Below, piece by piece: positions 1-11,709 of a stretch of DNA of 64,000 bases. This DNA comes from Nemophila menziesii. Its lineage: Eukaryota; Streptophyta; Magnoliopsida; Boraginales; Hydrophyllaceae. The notes below the pieces were generated by a model, which saw nothing but the letters and a program-made list of their open reading frames with translations, was not told the DNA's origin and searched no databases. The stretch is from assembly GCA_029959085.1 (NCBI GenBank), contig JARWIR010000008.1, positions 18,338,001 through 18,402,000 on the forward strand. Reading direction: 5' to 3'. The position numbers were made by a program, and so were the translations under genes. How positions within the stretch are numbered: the stretch's first letter is position 1; every line of letters starts with the position of its first letter.

Positions 1-1
1 T

Positions 2-321
2 GGGAAAGTACTTGATCAATTTAGAAGTTCTTTGGCCCCCAAAACTGTTGAAACTTTAATCTGTACTCAAAATTGGCTCAGATCTTCTTTTCCAATTAAT
101 CTTCGTACATCAAAACAACTTGTGGAAGACTTGAAAGCTGAATTGGGCAACTTTTTAGTACTTAACTATTTTTGTTTTACAATTTGCGAATATATATTTA
201 TCAATATTTATTATTTAATACTATATAAGTTGGAGTTTTTTCTTATGTAGGTTATTATGGTTTAGATGAATTAAGTTTGAGTGACACTTCCCAATCTTCT
301 CTAACTGATTCAATAAATTAG
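2..321 (+). CDS. hAT-family transposase, C-terminal dimerisation region (partial)
   Basis: Reading from base 2 gives the typical C-terminal dimerisation motif of plant Ac-like transposases, including RSSLAPKTVETLICTQNWL followed by a segment rich in leucine and lysine. This domain holds transposase subunits together during cut-and-paste transposition. The open frame then runs into an AT-rich stretch that looks like an intron, ending at a TAG near 248-250. A second frame, from about 251 to the stop at 319-321, encodes YYGLDELSLSDTSQSS and is probably the last exon. The donor near 158 does not give the correct phase, and one near 174 does, so the exact splice is uncertain. The 5' part is outside the window. 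Confidence 0.7.
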
Positions 322-896
322 CTAATAACCCTATGTAAGTTATAAGACAGTTTCATACTTAAACGACTTACATTTCACTATACCTTTGCATATAGAATAA
401 AGATTGCAACTCATGGACTTCCTATGATGCTATTTATGGTAATTATACCGTATAACTATGGATTTTAGTGTACAATTTAGCTGAGGAATTAATATACTAA
501 CTCATTTGAGATGACATTCTTTGTTCAAGCATTTGGTATTTGAAAATTATAGGTTGTTTAATAAAATTGACCATGTCCCTTGTCCCTATAGGTAAAGTGC
601 AAGTGATTATTAAAAAAAGCTAATATAAGGCACTAATTCATAGCCAATGATGATATAATTATAGTTTATTTACTTAGTTTCAACTCCTTAACAACCTGAG
701 CTATAATTTCTTTATTTCTGCATTTCTTTATCTACAACTTTTATCAAACAGGGATGGAAACTTGGAAGTTGGAAAGGAATAAGGAGATAAATGTTTGTAT
801 CTTCAAACTCAGTTCTAGGAGTTCGAATCTATCAATGCTGTAGTTTGTTTTTGGAAATGTTTACCTTGAATTCTGGTTTTAGATGAGTAATATGTA

Positions 897-1061
897 ATTC
901 AGATTGGTTTTTGGTCATTTGGCTATGTAAAATGTATAATTCAGTTTGGTTTTGGTCCTTTGGCTATGTAATATGTTTAATTCAGTTGGTTTTGGTCCTT
1001 TGGATATGTAACATGTTTAATTCAGTTGGTTTTGGTCCTTTGGCGATGTAATTGGTAATTC
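897..1061 (+). repeat. 40-bp minisatellite inside the hAT 3' region
   Basis: Four consecutive copies start with ATTCAG at 897, 939, 980 and 1020. Each contains TTGGTTTTGGTCCTTTGGCT followed by ATGTAA. The period is 40-42 bp, and the last copies are the most alike, as expected from recent unequal expansion. Confidence 0.85.
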
Positions 1062-1402
1062 AAGTAGGTGTAATGTGACCTAAACTTATATTTTGTAAGA
1101 ATTGTGGGATTGTATCTTTTATTTCATATGTTTTTCTGATTTTCTATTTTAAAATGTACTTAAATTTTAATTCAAGGATCAAAGGTGAAATATGTTAATT
1201 AAACCCGAAACTAAACCAAAACCAACCCTAACCCGCAAAAACAAAATCTGAACCCGCAATAGAGAACCCAAGTAAAACCAACCCGTATCTATCTCAAGAC
1301 AATGGATTGGTTTTCAGTTTTCAAAACCGAAAACCCGCATATGCGGGTTGGTTCGTTCCAAGGGGTCAATGGGTCGGTTACCCGACCCGTGTGCACCCCT
1401 TG

Positions 1403-2060
1403 AAGATAGGATTATTAAAAAACCAAGCTTCTCGAATACAATATCTTGGTGAAATAACGATATCTTGATTTTTCAACAATAATTTATACGTCTAAATATT
1501 TTTTTAACTCCTATCATAAATATTATTTTCTGCATCCATTTTTAATTCTTCACCTTTTTGGTGCACAAAAATAAAAAAACATTTAGTACTATTTTTCTTT
1601 ACACAAATGCTTTGTATTAATATATATATATATATAATAATTATAATTTAATTAGAGGTACTTACCCTTTATTAAAAAGTTGGACAAATAAAAATAGACG
1701 AAAGGAGTAGAATTGTTAGACTAAATATAAAACATCTAATCATTTCCCAAAAAAATCTAAACCCAATTTTTTTTGGGACGTTAGCCTGAATCCACATGTT
1801 ATTCTAACTTTTAACTCTCCCGGAGATTTTTTTTTTTAGACACGAGTCTGATGTCCATCACGATTTGTTAGATTTGATCGTTTTATTATTGTTTAAAAGC
1901 GGTTTGATTTTTCTTTTCTAAAATTCCTTATTTCTCATATAACCCCCCCACCTAATGAATAAGGCAATCTTCCAAAGTCTCTCAACTTTTCAGTTTCACG
2001 CTTTAGCTGCTTGCAGTAGTTAGTTTCATGTCTTTGGTTCATATGGAAGTGATAATAATT
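1403..2060. other. AT-rich stretch without a recognisable gene
   Basis: I see a short (TA)n run at about 1619-1636 and several homopolymers. A pair of CTCCTA/TAGGAG-like words could belong to a small MITE (about 1507-1710), but no convincing inverted repeat could be traced. No coding evidence. Confidence 0.5.
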
Positions 2061-2080
2061 TGTGTTATCCCTCATGTTTG

Positions 2081-2302
2081 CATCGATATACAATTCTGGA
2101 GGCCATCATCTCATTCTTCTTTATCTACTTTGCCGTTATACAAAGAAACTCATATGGAGTCTTATCTCATGCTCTGTTAATATTATGCTTGCATCGATAT
2201 ACAATTCTGGAGGCCAGTATCTCATTCTTCTTTATCTACTTTGCTATTATCAAAAGAAACTCTTATGGAGTATTATCTCATGCACTGGTAATATTATCTC
2301 TC
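2081..2302 (+). repeat. 111-bp tandem duplication in a coding-like stretch
   Basis: A 111-bp unit beginning CATCGATATACAATTCTGGA occurs at 2081 and again at 2192. It is about 90% conserved. The period is a multiple of three, so two overlapping frames stay open through both copies (2060-2413 and 2062-2409). One frame repeats ASIYNSGG and YLILLYLLC. The protein is not recognised. An Athila LTR inserts at 2411 and cuts off whatever followed. It may be a fragment of a decayed gene or gene copy. Confidence 0.6.
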
Positions 2303-2410
2303 AGATTATGTCTGAAATTGCGGGGAAACTCGACAGTAGTCTACATTGGTTTAAGCAACAAATTCAATGTACATTTGGTACGTGTAAACATGAGATTCAT
2401 GATTGGTAGT

Positions 2411-4189
2411 TGATGTCTCCCTATTTGTTCTAAATATTAGCCCTTAGGAGACATCATTTTAGGTGAATAATTGACTTATTAGATAGACTTTTATGTTTAT
2501 TTCGTCATATTGCACTTTCTCCCCTTTGGAATTAGACTATTTGCATTTTTAGAGCTTTTGTGCGTTAATTTGGTTATTTTTAGTGAAAAGTTAGTAGGTT
2601 CTTGAATTTCAATACAAGGAGGAGAGGTGATAATTAGAGTCTTAGATTATTTTTAGTGTGTTAGGAAGTATTTTATTCGAGTTTCTAATTTTAAAGTGCA
2701 CTTTCTTATTTATAGTATTGATTTAATGATTTATTAATTTTTAAAGCATATGCGGTTTATTTATTTATTTATTGTGAAGTTTTAAAAGATATATGGTAAT
2801 TAATTAGGGACCAAGTCAAGTCTAAGAAGTAATGGAAAGAAGATATACATGGAAATTGGAAGATTAAGGAAGGATATATGCAAAGAAGGAAAAGATAAAG
2901 TTACCAAATAAATCTGAAGTTCAAAGAAGAGCTCATAACTTAAGATTATCTAGGAATTTGGGAGAATGGTCTGGACCAATGGATAGAGATTTTCGAGACA
3001 AGTGATTTCGACATAATGAACGCGTCAAACGGATAAGTATTGAAGGAGATATGACCAAAACAAAAATCAGCAACATAATCTTACATTCCCTATATTTTAG
3101 GGCTGCAAATTAAAGAGTCTTTACTTGTCTTCCACTCCGAGTAAAATGAATTAGGGCTTCATAGCACCTATAAATACATCCCTTAGCCTCCTTTTTACAC
3201 ACACTTGATAGAATTACACAAGAGGCATAAGGTTTTCATGTCAGAGCAAGCAAGAAGGAAGAAAGCTAAGAGCTGGAGAAAGTCATCTTCTCGAATTCGC
3301 AGCCAAACCCAACCTCTTAATTAGGTTTTATTTAATTTTCTTTCTGTTAAACATTATGTTGTTTACTTTTATTTTCTTAGTTTTATTTTCCATTATGAGC
3401 TAAACCTTTTGAGTGCTTGAGAATCGCTATATGGGTTGAACCCTAATTTATTTGATTGATGTTTTCTTATTTGGGATTTTTATAATTAAATTCGAATTAG
3501 GTAATTTAGTATTGTTTATTATCGTAAGGTTATTTCACTTTTTTTAATTTGGCCAATCAGACATAGGATTTAGTAATTAAGCTATTCACTTTTGTGGGGA
3601 AATGATTGCCTTGACGGGAGGTTTAATTACAGACATAGGTATTAAACATAAGGTAGAAATTATTGATCCTGACAGACTTAGTTAACCTTATAGCCAATTG
3701 GGTAGAGAACCTGACATTTGAAGGTGGATTATGATCACCGTGGCGGGGTTTGTAACACCCTAGAATAGCTCCTAAGTCCACCTTGACGGGGGTTAGGAGA
3801 ATTTAGAATCCCGACTATTACTAGTTACTAATTTGTCCCTTAAAAGAAGCACTAATTAAGTTTATTTTGGTGAAACCCTAGCGTGACTCAAGTACTATCT
3901 CTCTTTCTTGCGTTTATTCATATTTTATTTTACTGCATTAAGTTAGTTTAATATTTTACTTTATTTGCACTTTAGTCCTTAAACAAAAACAAAACAAAAA
4001 TTTATTTCTTTTACTTTTATTAGTCATTCAAGCAACTATTTCCATTTATTGCATAACACTTTAGTCATATCCAATCCGTCCCTGAGATCGAAATCCCGTT
4101 TACCGGATATTACTTGGACGACCTGTACACTTGCGGTACGTGTCTTGCCTTTTTAGGTGTGTTAATTTAGAACACACAAGGAGACACCA
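2411..4189 (+). mobile_element. Athila-type gypsy 5' LTR (plus strand)
   Basis: The LTR begins TGATGTCTCC and ends GGAGACACCA, which are inverted ends with a TG...CA boundary. It is immediately followed by a tRNA-Asp-type PBS. Its length of 1,779 bp fits plant Athila elements. The same sequence, reversed, forms the solo LTR at 24931-26720. The 5-bp upstream flank is GTAGT. No matching 3' LTR with that flank is found, because the element is broken off near 6447. Confidence 0.88.
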
Positions 4190-4195
4190 AGTTTT

Positions 4196-4213
4196 TGGTG
4201 CCGCTGCCGGGGA
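4196..4213 (+). promoter_or_regulatory. Athila PBS (tRNA-Asp type)
   Basis: TGGTGCCGCTGCCGGGGA lies six bases after the LTR end. It matches the TGGCGCCGTTGCCGGGGA-type PBS typical of Athila/Tat elements apart from two substitutions. Confidence 0.85.
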
Positions 4214-4341
4214 CGGTAGCATGTGACCACGGTGCTATCCGTAAGTGTTTTAGTTGCAAGTTTTTAGTTTAGTTTTATTTTTATTTTTCAGTTTTACGCT
4301 TTGGGTTGTTCTTTCTTTCTCAGATTTACAGGTTTTGGTAT

Positions 4342-6447
4342 ATGCTTGAAGATCCCGTGATCCTTGAGAATCCTGAAATCTTAGTTCAAGAAGCAAACAA
4401 AAGAAAGAGAGCAAAGGAAAGAGAGGAGCAATTAGCAGATTAAGCAATGGCAGGTTTAAATGCTCACGATCCCGCAATTCAGTTGGATGAAAACGGTCTT
4501 CCGATAGTTCTACCAGTATTACCAATTCCACAGGTCGGAGTCCAATTACCAATTCCTCCCGGAGATCAACAACCAATCAATAATAATGGTGTAAGACTTC
4601 AAGATGATGGGTCGCGACTCTTCCAACCAAATAACTATAGACCTTTCCGTCTACCACCACTAGGACCCCGTCCTCCCGCAATTCAAGGAATTCGATTCAG
4701 ACCAGACGTGGGTATGATTAATCAGTTTATAACTATCAGACAGTATAGTGGTGCAACTCGTGAAGATCCTATTCGGGCTATGTATAAGTTCATGCAAATC
4801 TGTGATGCATATGTCACCCCTGGAGTAACCCAAGAGCAAATGTACTTTCATATGTTTCCATTCTTCCTCACCGGAGGAGCTAGTGAGCGGTATGATCAGC
4901 AACCACACGATGAGATCTTGACTTGGGATCAACTTCAGACAACATTTTTCGACAGGTATTATCCTCAAAGTGTTCGACTTAGTGGTCAATTAGATATTGT
5001 TAGTTTACGTCAAGAGCAAGGAGAAACTGTAGGTGTTGCGTAGACTCGTTTTCGGTCTTTATTACGCAAATGCCCATTACATGGGTACTCTCTTGAATTA
5101 CAGCTTGGGATATTTTATCGAAGTTTAGGTGAAGCCAAGAAAGAAAAGATAGATACTATGTGTCAAGGTGGTCTTATGATTGTCACAACTAATCAAGATC
5201 TGGCTATCATGGATAGAATCGTGAAGAATTAAATGAGTTGGAAAACTTCGAAATCATTGGTTAGAGCTGCTGAGAGAGGTTCTTGAATCTAGACACAGAA
5301 ACAGCATTGAACGCTAAGATAGCCGCACTTGAGAACAAGCTGAAACAGATAGATATGTCAAATAAAGCCGTGGTAAATGTGGTTAATGAACCAGAGTTAT
5401 GTTCTAGTTGTGGAGCAGATGATCATAGCTGGGAAGAATGTGCTAACAACCCAGAATCTATTTATTTCGTTAATCAGCGAGGTAATAATTATTCAGGTGG
5501 TCAAGGATATGTAAATCAAAATAGAAATTATCCAGGCTTTCAGTATTCGAATCCACATGGGGCAGCCAATCCATGAACCTATCAACAAAGGCCTCATGGG
5601 AACAATTACCAGTTTAAGTCGCAAAGCCAGTACCAAGGGAATCAACCTAGAGTCGAGCACGACGCCTATTCCGACACGTTAGCTCAAAAGGCGCTTCCCT
5701 CTCAACCTCAAGAAGGCGCAATAACCGCAAGTGATTTAGCACTTACTTTGACACAGTACATATCCAATGTGGATAGGAAGTCAGCTATCATTGAAGATCA
5801 GTTATCTTGATTCATGGAATCCAACACACACGAAAGAAAACAAGATGGAAGAAACATTAAACTCACATACCGCTTCGTTAAAAATTTTAGGGAGTCAAAT
5901 ATCAAAGATCGCAAATAGATTAAATGTTCGAGGCCAAGGCCAACTCCCGGGTGACACATAAATTCCTAAACAAAGGGAGGATTGTAACGCGATAACTACT
6001 AGAAGTGGTAAGAAATTGCAACCGCCACCTTTCCCGGATATTGAAGAAAAAGAAGTAACTAGAAAAGAAAAACCGTTGGAGGAAGTGGAAGAGAAAGATG
6101 AAGAACTCGAAGTGGTAGAAGTGGAGAAGATTCCGGAAGTTCCGAAAAACAAAGATGTTGTAGAAACCCATCCTCCTCCACCTTTTCCCTCAAGAGTTCA
6201 GAAAAAAGGGGATATGGCTGGATATCAAAGATTTTCGAATAGGGTGAGAGGTCTCAATATTAACATTCTGTTATTAGAAGCCATTAAAGACATACCGAAG
6301 TATGTGAAGTTCTTAAAGAGGGCCCTCACCAACAAGAGAACATATTGTGATAATGAAATGGTAGGATTATCCGAAGAGTGTAGTGTCATATGTCAAAGTA
6401 AGTTGCCACCTAAGCTGCTTGATCCTGGGAGTTTCGAACACCCATAG
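4342..6447 (+). pseudogene. Athila gag (broken, plus strand)
   Basis: This is the gag polyprotein, the capsid-forming part of a gypsy retrotransposon. The leader from ATG 4342 encodes a lysine/arginine/glutamate-rich stretch, then PIQLDENGLP-like proline-rich sequence from 4447. Next comes the retrotrans_gag core, with MINQFITIRQYSGATREDPI, FMQICDAYVTPGVT and TWDQLQTTFFDRYYP. A CX2CX4HX4C zinc knuckle (CSSCGADDHSWEEC) follows near 5401-5442. In-frame stops at 4441, 5041 and 5230, plus later shifts, make it non-functional. The gag tail (KLPPKLLDPGSF) is reached at about 6400-6440, where the protease should begin. The sequence instead switches at ~6447 to an inverted gag copy. No pol follows. 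Confidence 0.88.
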
Positions 6448-7602
6448 ACCTCTTGCGTCACATTAACGCTTGCCTTCTTACCTGATAAACTTTCTTTAAC
6501 AGCTATCGTGAGTTGTTTCAATTGTTTTTCTAACGTAGTCTTTAATTTATCCTCCAAAGAGGAGAATTTCTCATCAATACCCATATTACTTTCTTTTCTA
6601 CCTCGGATAGGTGTTCTCACTGTACTCCAACCTTGCTCATTAGTTACCGTTCTGTTTAGAATAATCTTCGCATGGACTGGAGCTACCTGTATAAATCCAC
6701 CACCACATAATAAATCGAGGTCTTTTCTTGATCCTCTATACAAGCCTTTATAGAAAAATTCAACTGTTGTATTTAATTAAGGCCATGGTCAGGAACTCTT
6801 CTCAAACACGATTGAAATCTTGTCCAACATCTTCCCAAAGTTTCATCTTGCTCTTGGATAATGATGTCAAATCCACTTGTGCATCTAATCTCATATTTGT
6901 CGGATAATATCTATGGAAAAACGATGTCTGTAACTCATCCCAAGTATTAATTTTTCCCGGTTCTTTCGAGTCGTGCCACTCACTAGCTGCGTCTATCACG
7001 AAAAAATCTGAAATTAGCAAAGTAAATCTGCTCTTTGGTCACTCCTTGAGTTATATATGAATCGCAGATTTGCATAAACTTTTGAACTGCACGAATAGGG
7101 TCTTCTCCAAGTGTTCCTCGAAAGTTTCCGAATTTTTGAAATTGGGATAACATACCAGGATCAAGTCTATAGCGTGCAACGTTGATATTTGCAGGACCAA
7201 TACAGAAAGCAGGAGCGTGATAAGGAGCTTGTTCTGGACCATGTACGAACCATGGATCATAATACTGTGGGTGTTGAGCTTGTTGCATAGGCGGATGATT
7301 TTGTTGAGAGCTGGATTCGGAATGACTGGGGGAACTGGGAGTACTGGCGGTATTATTGGTTGACCATTTGCGTCCAACTGAACCCCGGGATTGTCAACGT
7401 AATGAATGTTTAATTCCTCCATTTCTCTTTCTAACCTTACTTTTTCTTTTGCTTCCCTGTCTCTCTTGTTCTTAGCTCGGACTAGTCTCCGGGGTCCGAG
7501 AGCATACACCAAACCTATAAAACCTGAGAAGTAGCAAAACAAGGAAGAGCGTAAAACTGAAAACAAAAAGTAAAAATGACAATTAAAAACACTTACGTTC
7601 AC
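6448..7602 (-). pseudogene. Second Athila gag (broken, minus strand, inverted)
   Basis: On the minus strand the leader (RAKNKRDREAKEKVRLEREM) begins near 7500. It is followed by GVQLDANGQPIIPPVLPVPP and the gag core, including PGMLSQFQKFGNFRGTLGED, FMQICDSYITQGVTKEQIYF and TWDELQTSFFHRYYP. The frame shifts at ~7020 and again near 6800. The homology stops near the position of the zinc knuckle, where it abuts the plus-strand gag. No PBS or LTR lies upstream: position ~7603 joins directly to the post-pol segment of another element. The copy is therefore a fragment left by rearrangement. Confidence 0.85.
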
Positions 7603-9745
7603 TATATTGAAAGAACTGCCTTATTCACTTTTCTAACTACCAGATTTTGTTACTTTTTCACTACTATTTCATAGACAAGTGAATTTTCAACTAATTTCAA
7701 ACCTCACGTTCTACACACCAAATAACTCTCCCTAAGTTTCAACTTGACATCTTAGCATTGCTCATTAACTTTTCTATCTTTTATTTCCTGTTTTCATACA
7801 TGCATACTAAACATATTTATGACATCTTTCAAAAACATACTACTTACTATCAACTTAATTAAATCATGCTCAATAGGTACATTCAATATATTCTATGCCA
7901 ATTCAGACCTAAAAATTTTAAATTTTATACAAAAACAAAAAGGAAGATGAGGACAATGAAACCCCACCCCCAACTCAAAAATGAGCCGTACCCCCACGAC
8001 TCGGAAAAGATTCAAGAAAGAAATAAAATTTAAAATTAGCACATATATTGCACATAAATAAATGGTAAGGAAGAAAGAAAACATACTCTTCGAGGCTATT
8101 GCCTCGCATTATCGACATCCAAGATAGGATTTACTAGATCTTTCTTTAATTTCTCAAGGAGTGTTGTGATGTGCTCCTTTTCTTCTTTTTAAAGTTGTGT
8201 AATTACTCTCAAAACTTTCATGATCCAAGCATTTTCGATATTGTTACTTATCTTAAACTCAAGTGTTTCTCCTTCACCCAAAATCATGTTCGCTTTCCAA
8301 ACAAGACACGTGATCATTGTAGGATATTGCATATTAAATAACGGCATAAGAGAGACCGAAAATCACATCACCACCTCATAGATAAACTGTGCCACATCCT
8401 CTTCCTCTCCTCAAAATACAATTCAACAAGATAGCGTTTTTTAGAACGCTTTACCAACCCAATCTTTCTCCAATCTCCAAAAATCTTCTTGTATTCTCCT
8501 TTACCAACTTCTTCTTCAAATACTTCTCATAAGCAGAAGGAAGTTCCTATAATTGTTTCTTTGAAGAAGCTATCAGAGCCTTTGAAGCTTTCTCTATTTC
8601 TTCGGGTGCAGGACCTTCGATCTGTAGAGGTTGTGTTGTTTTCTTCATGAATGCTGGAACCTTTTTTTCCAATTGAATCAAACATAGCTAGCTGACCTCT
8701 CTTCTCTTGACTTGTTTCACCCTTTGTGTTGGAACTAGAACTTTTCTCACTTGATTTCTTCTCAATAGAACCTAATACCTTGCTTTTCTTCATCTCCCTT
8801 ACAGTAGATAATGTTTATGTTCTCTTAGTCATCTCAATTGACCCCCAACTCAAAGCTTTAACCACTCTTGAAATTTTAAAATCTTGATTATTGGGTGTAC
8901 AAGCTTTATTTGGGTTAGAAAAGGTGTTTTGATGATGATTCTCTATGTGGGTAAGATGGATTCTTGATGGATTGGTATGGATATAAGAAAATGTAGGATG
9001 AATTTTGGAAATTTAAGCTTTTGATTCTTGAATTCAATGCGTTTTGGTATGATATGGGTGGTTGAATCTTCTTTGTAATGAAGTGGAGAGAATATTTGAT
9101 GTGTTTTTCCGGTGATTGGGTAGTGCTTTGATGTTTAGGGAAGGTTTGATGAAGTTTTAATGGAGTTGGGAAAGGTTTGTAGAAGAAGAGGCTTAAGGAT
9201 TGTAAAATTCGTAATATACTAGCCTTCCTCTTCTTTATAACCTAAAATTTGAATTTTTTCTCTCTTCAGCGGCGCGGGCCGGTATACCGCTGGTATGGTC
9301 CGGCATACCGGTGAGCTGCTCCTTGAAAACTCTTCTTCGGCAAAAAAACTGATTCGCGAACCCGAGGCCACCCCTTTTTGTCTGACCGGCATTACCGGCG
9401 GTATGGGCTGGCATACTAGTGCGCAATTTCTCAAACATGCACCTCTCAGCAAAGAACCCGTGGCGTGTACCCGAGGGCTCTCCTTTTTGACCCGCCAGCT
9501 TACCGGTCGTGTGATCGGCATACCGGTGGGCAAATCAAAATATGCCGAAATTTTTTTTTTCTCCCAAACTCGATTTCTTTAATACCTGAACATCAAAAAC
9601 ACTAATACCTTTCTCAAATACACAATATCAACTAAAAACACTAAACCAAACATGAATTAAAAACATAAAAACGTAAAAAATTGTGGGTTGTCTCCCGTAA
9701 AACACTTTCATTTAACATCTTTTAAAGTTAGACGTGTTACCTCGG
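7603..9745 (-). mobile_element. Post-pol (env-like/3') segment of an Athila element
   Basis: This lies immediately downstream, on the minus strand, of the gag/integrase-tail fusion at 9746. It begins with the conserved ACGGGAGACAACCCACAA-like signature seen after pol in Athila elements. It is collinear with 32460-34470 of the element at 27352-38294, for example around 7660-7960 versus 32490-32800. A minus-strand stretch near 8440-8800 (MKKSKVLGSIEKKSSEK, then a region with KYLKKKLVKENTRRFLEIGE) resembles the third, env-like ORF of Athila. It is decayed. The 3' LTR is missing, and the segment ends at ~7603 against another gag. Confidence 0.65.
9265..9535. repeat. GC-rich array of palindromic GGTATACCG-like words
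   Basis: Repeated short words such as CCGGTATACCGC, CCGGCATACCGGT, ACCGGCGGTATG and CTTACCGGTCG crowd about 270 bp in otherwise AT-rich sequence. The equivalent place in the related element (about 33625-34250) has a different but analogous set, GCGGTGTACCG. Open frames over this stretch on both strands are by-products of the GC content. Confidence 0.6.
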
Positions 9746-11578
9746 TCATGGTTGAACATAACCTCCACAGCAACAAGCAAGTTTATTAACATTTGGCATG
9801 CGAAATATGAATCCCTTGCCTTTCACTCCCACGAACTTTTCAGATCTATTCTTTGTAGCCATGGATGGTCTCATCCAAGAGTTCTGGGGTGTGTGCGGGT
9901 CTTGTGGTAACTTTATTTCATTTGTAGCTTTGCACTCCTCTGGCAATCCATTCATCTCTTCAGTTTCTAAACTTCGTTTGTTAGAAAGAATGTCCTTCAT
10001 AAATTTAAGATACTTTGGAATTCTTTTGAGAGCTTCTACAAACGGGATGTTGATATTTAACTTGTTCACCATGTCAAGGAACTTCTTGAATTCTTTTTCA
10101 TTGTTCTGCTTTTTGACACGTGACGGGAATGGTGGAGGAGGACGTGTGTTGTTTATCACTGAGCTCGCTTTCTTTTCTGGTGTCTTCTCTGGGACACTAT
10201 TTTGTTCAATTACCTCATCAACCTTGTCTTTAATTGTTTCTTCAACCACCTTTTTAGGAATAGAGGTTGGTTCTAGTTCTACTCTAGGCGGAGGTAATTG
10301 TTTTCCACTTCTTGATTCAACTGCATGACAAGCATAATCTTCTGGAGCAATAGTATCACTTGGGAGTTGCCCTTTTGGCCTGTTATGAATTGTACTCGCC
10401 ATGTGTGATAGTGTATGCTCGAGATTCTTGATTACCTCGGACTGGGTTTGGATTCTTTGCTGGCTCATCTTCATATTTTCTTCGACTACTTTCATCATTG
10501 CAGCCATACTTGAATCCAAACTCGAAGGTTGCTTTTGTGTAGCTTATTGCATTGAATATTAAGGTGGTTCTTGATAAGCTTCTTTATAAACTAGCGCTTC
10601 TTGGTAGATTTCTTTATAAATCAGCGCTTCTTGATAGATAGGTTGTCGTGGATAGTGAGACTGAGGTCGAGGTTGATAATAAGTTTCTTGATTTCCGACC
10701 CAATTTTGATTTTGTGGGGACTGGTAATTAGCGTAACTTCCTTGAGGATGATAATAACCATTAGAATAATGGTTTCTTTGATGAGATACGAAGGAATTTG
10801 AAGCTATATTATTCATGCAATTCTCCCACGAATGGTTTCTTGCTCCACAACCTGGACATAAAGGTAAAGTCTGTACTGGATTCACCTGAGCTATTTTTCG
10901 CGCTTGTTCTCGTAATTCCTTGAGATGTTAGTTTAACTCTTTGAGCTTTAGAGATTCTAAAGCCTCTTCTTGAGTTTGATTCAATCGGCCAACTTCTCTC
11001 GGTCTCAAGAACTTTCTCCATAATATTTTCAGCTTCTTCAAGATCTAATAATACGAAACCTTTATCTCCTAACAAATCTGCTCTTCTTCTGGACTCGTTA
11101 TTGATTCCTCTATAGAACATGGTTAATGAATATTCTGGCGATGATACATGGAATGGATATCTCGCCTTCATCTCATTAAAACGTAACCATGCTTCACCAA
11201 CACTCTCTCTGTCTTTCTGCATAAATTGTTCAAGCTCCAACATATCTTTTAATCGTCTACTAACCGGATAGAATCGGTCTAGGAATTTGGATTGAAGCTT
11301 GTCCCAATTTGGAATAACATCATGGTGTTGGGTATCGTACCAATCGCTTGCACTTCCGGTCAAAAAGAACTGGAATATAATGTCATACATCTGCTCCTTT
11401 GTAACACCTCTTGTGATATAAGCGTCACAGATCTGCATAAGTTTCTGCACATACCAGACCGGATCTTGTGTGCAGCAACACTAAATTGTCCATGACTCGC
11501 AAACTGCGCTATCATACCTGGATTTGGTCTAAATTTAGCGGCTTGGATTTCTGGAGTGCGGATTCCTTGTGGTTGCAT
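9746..11578 (-). pseudogene. Athila gag fused to integrase tail (minus strand)
   Basis: The start is MQPQGIRTPE at 11578. It is followed by the gag core (NPGMIAQFASHGQFSV, then after a frameshift LMQICDAYITRGVTKEQMYD and NWDKLQSKFLDRFYP). A zinc knuckle CPGCGARNHSWENC and a glutamine/tyrosine-rich linker with repeated EALIYKE/EALVYKE words follow, then the coiled-coil/proline-rich gag end. After NEIKLPQ, where protease should start, the frame runs into KGKGFIFRMPNVNKL and ends GGYVQP. This matches the integrase C-terminus of the related element (VDNLTQCWGGYKKK). Protease, reverse transcriptase, RNase H and the integrase core are therefore deleted. Frameshifts near 11450 and 10880 show that the ORF is dead. 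Confidence 0.85.
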
Positions 11579-11685
11579 TCTGAATGAGATGGGAAAATCA
11601 AGTAGCCTCAGGCTTGCCCAAAAGCGTAAAATAGAACTAACTGAAATAAAAATACTAAATAAATTCACAAGGACTAACGATGTAG

Positions 11686-11703
11686 TCCCCGGCAGCGGCG
11701 CCA
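11686..11703 (-). promoter_or_regulatory. Athila PBS (minus strand)
   Basis: On the minus strand this reads TGGCGCCGCTGCCGGGGA, matching the tRNA-Asp-type PBS apart from one substitution. It lies six bases inside the LTR end at 11710, the same spacing as at 4196. Confidence 0.87.
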
Positions 11704-11709
11704 AAAACT

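Larger units (their letters stand above)
1..1402 (+). mobile_element. hAT transposon, 3' portion
   Basis: The window opens inside a hAT transposase gene, followed by about 1 kb of non-coding 3' sequence. The stretch around 1200-1400 is rich in CCCGAACC- and ACCCGCA-like words. It ends near 1400 in CCCGACCCGTGTGCACCCCT, which read in reverse gives the AGGGGTGCACACGGG-type terminus common among plant hAT elements. The 5' end lies outside the window, so the 8-bp target duplication cannot be checked. Confidence 0.7.

Noticed and set aside
1507..1710. Possible Stowaway-like MITE (CTCCTATC ... AAAGGAGTA)
   Set aside because: Only a few end bases are complementary, and no TA-flanked inverted repeat could be confirmed.
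9219..9582. Overlapping frames on both strands around 9219-9582
   Set aside because: They arise from the GC-rich palindromic word array, and neither protein resembles anything known.
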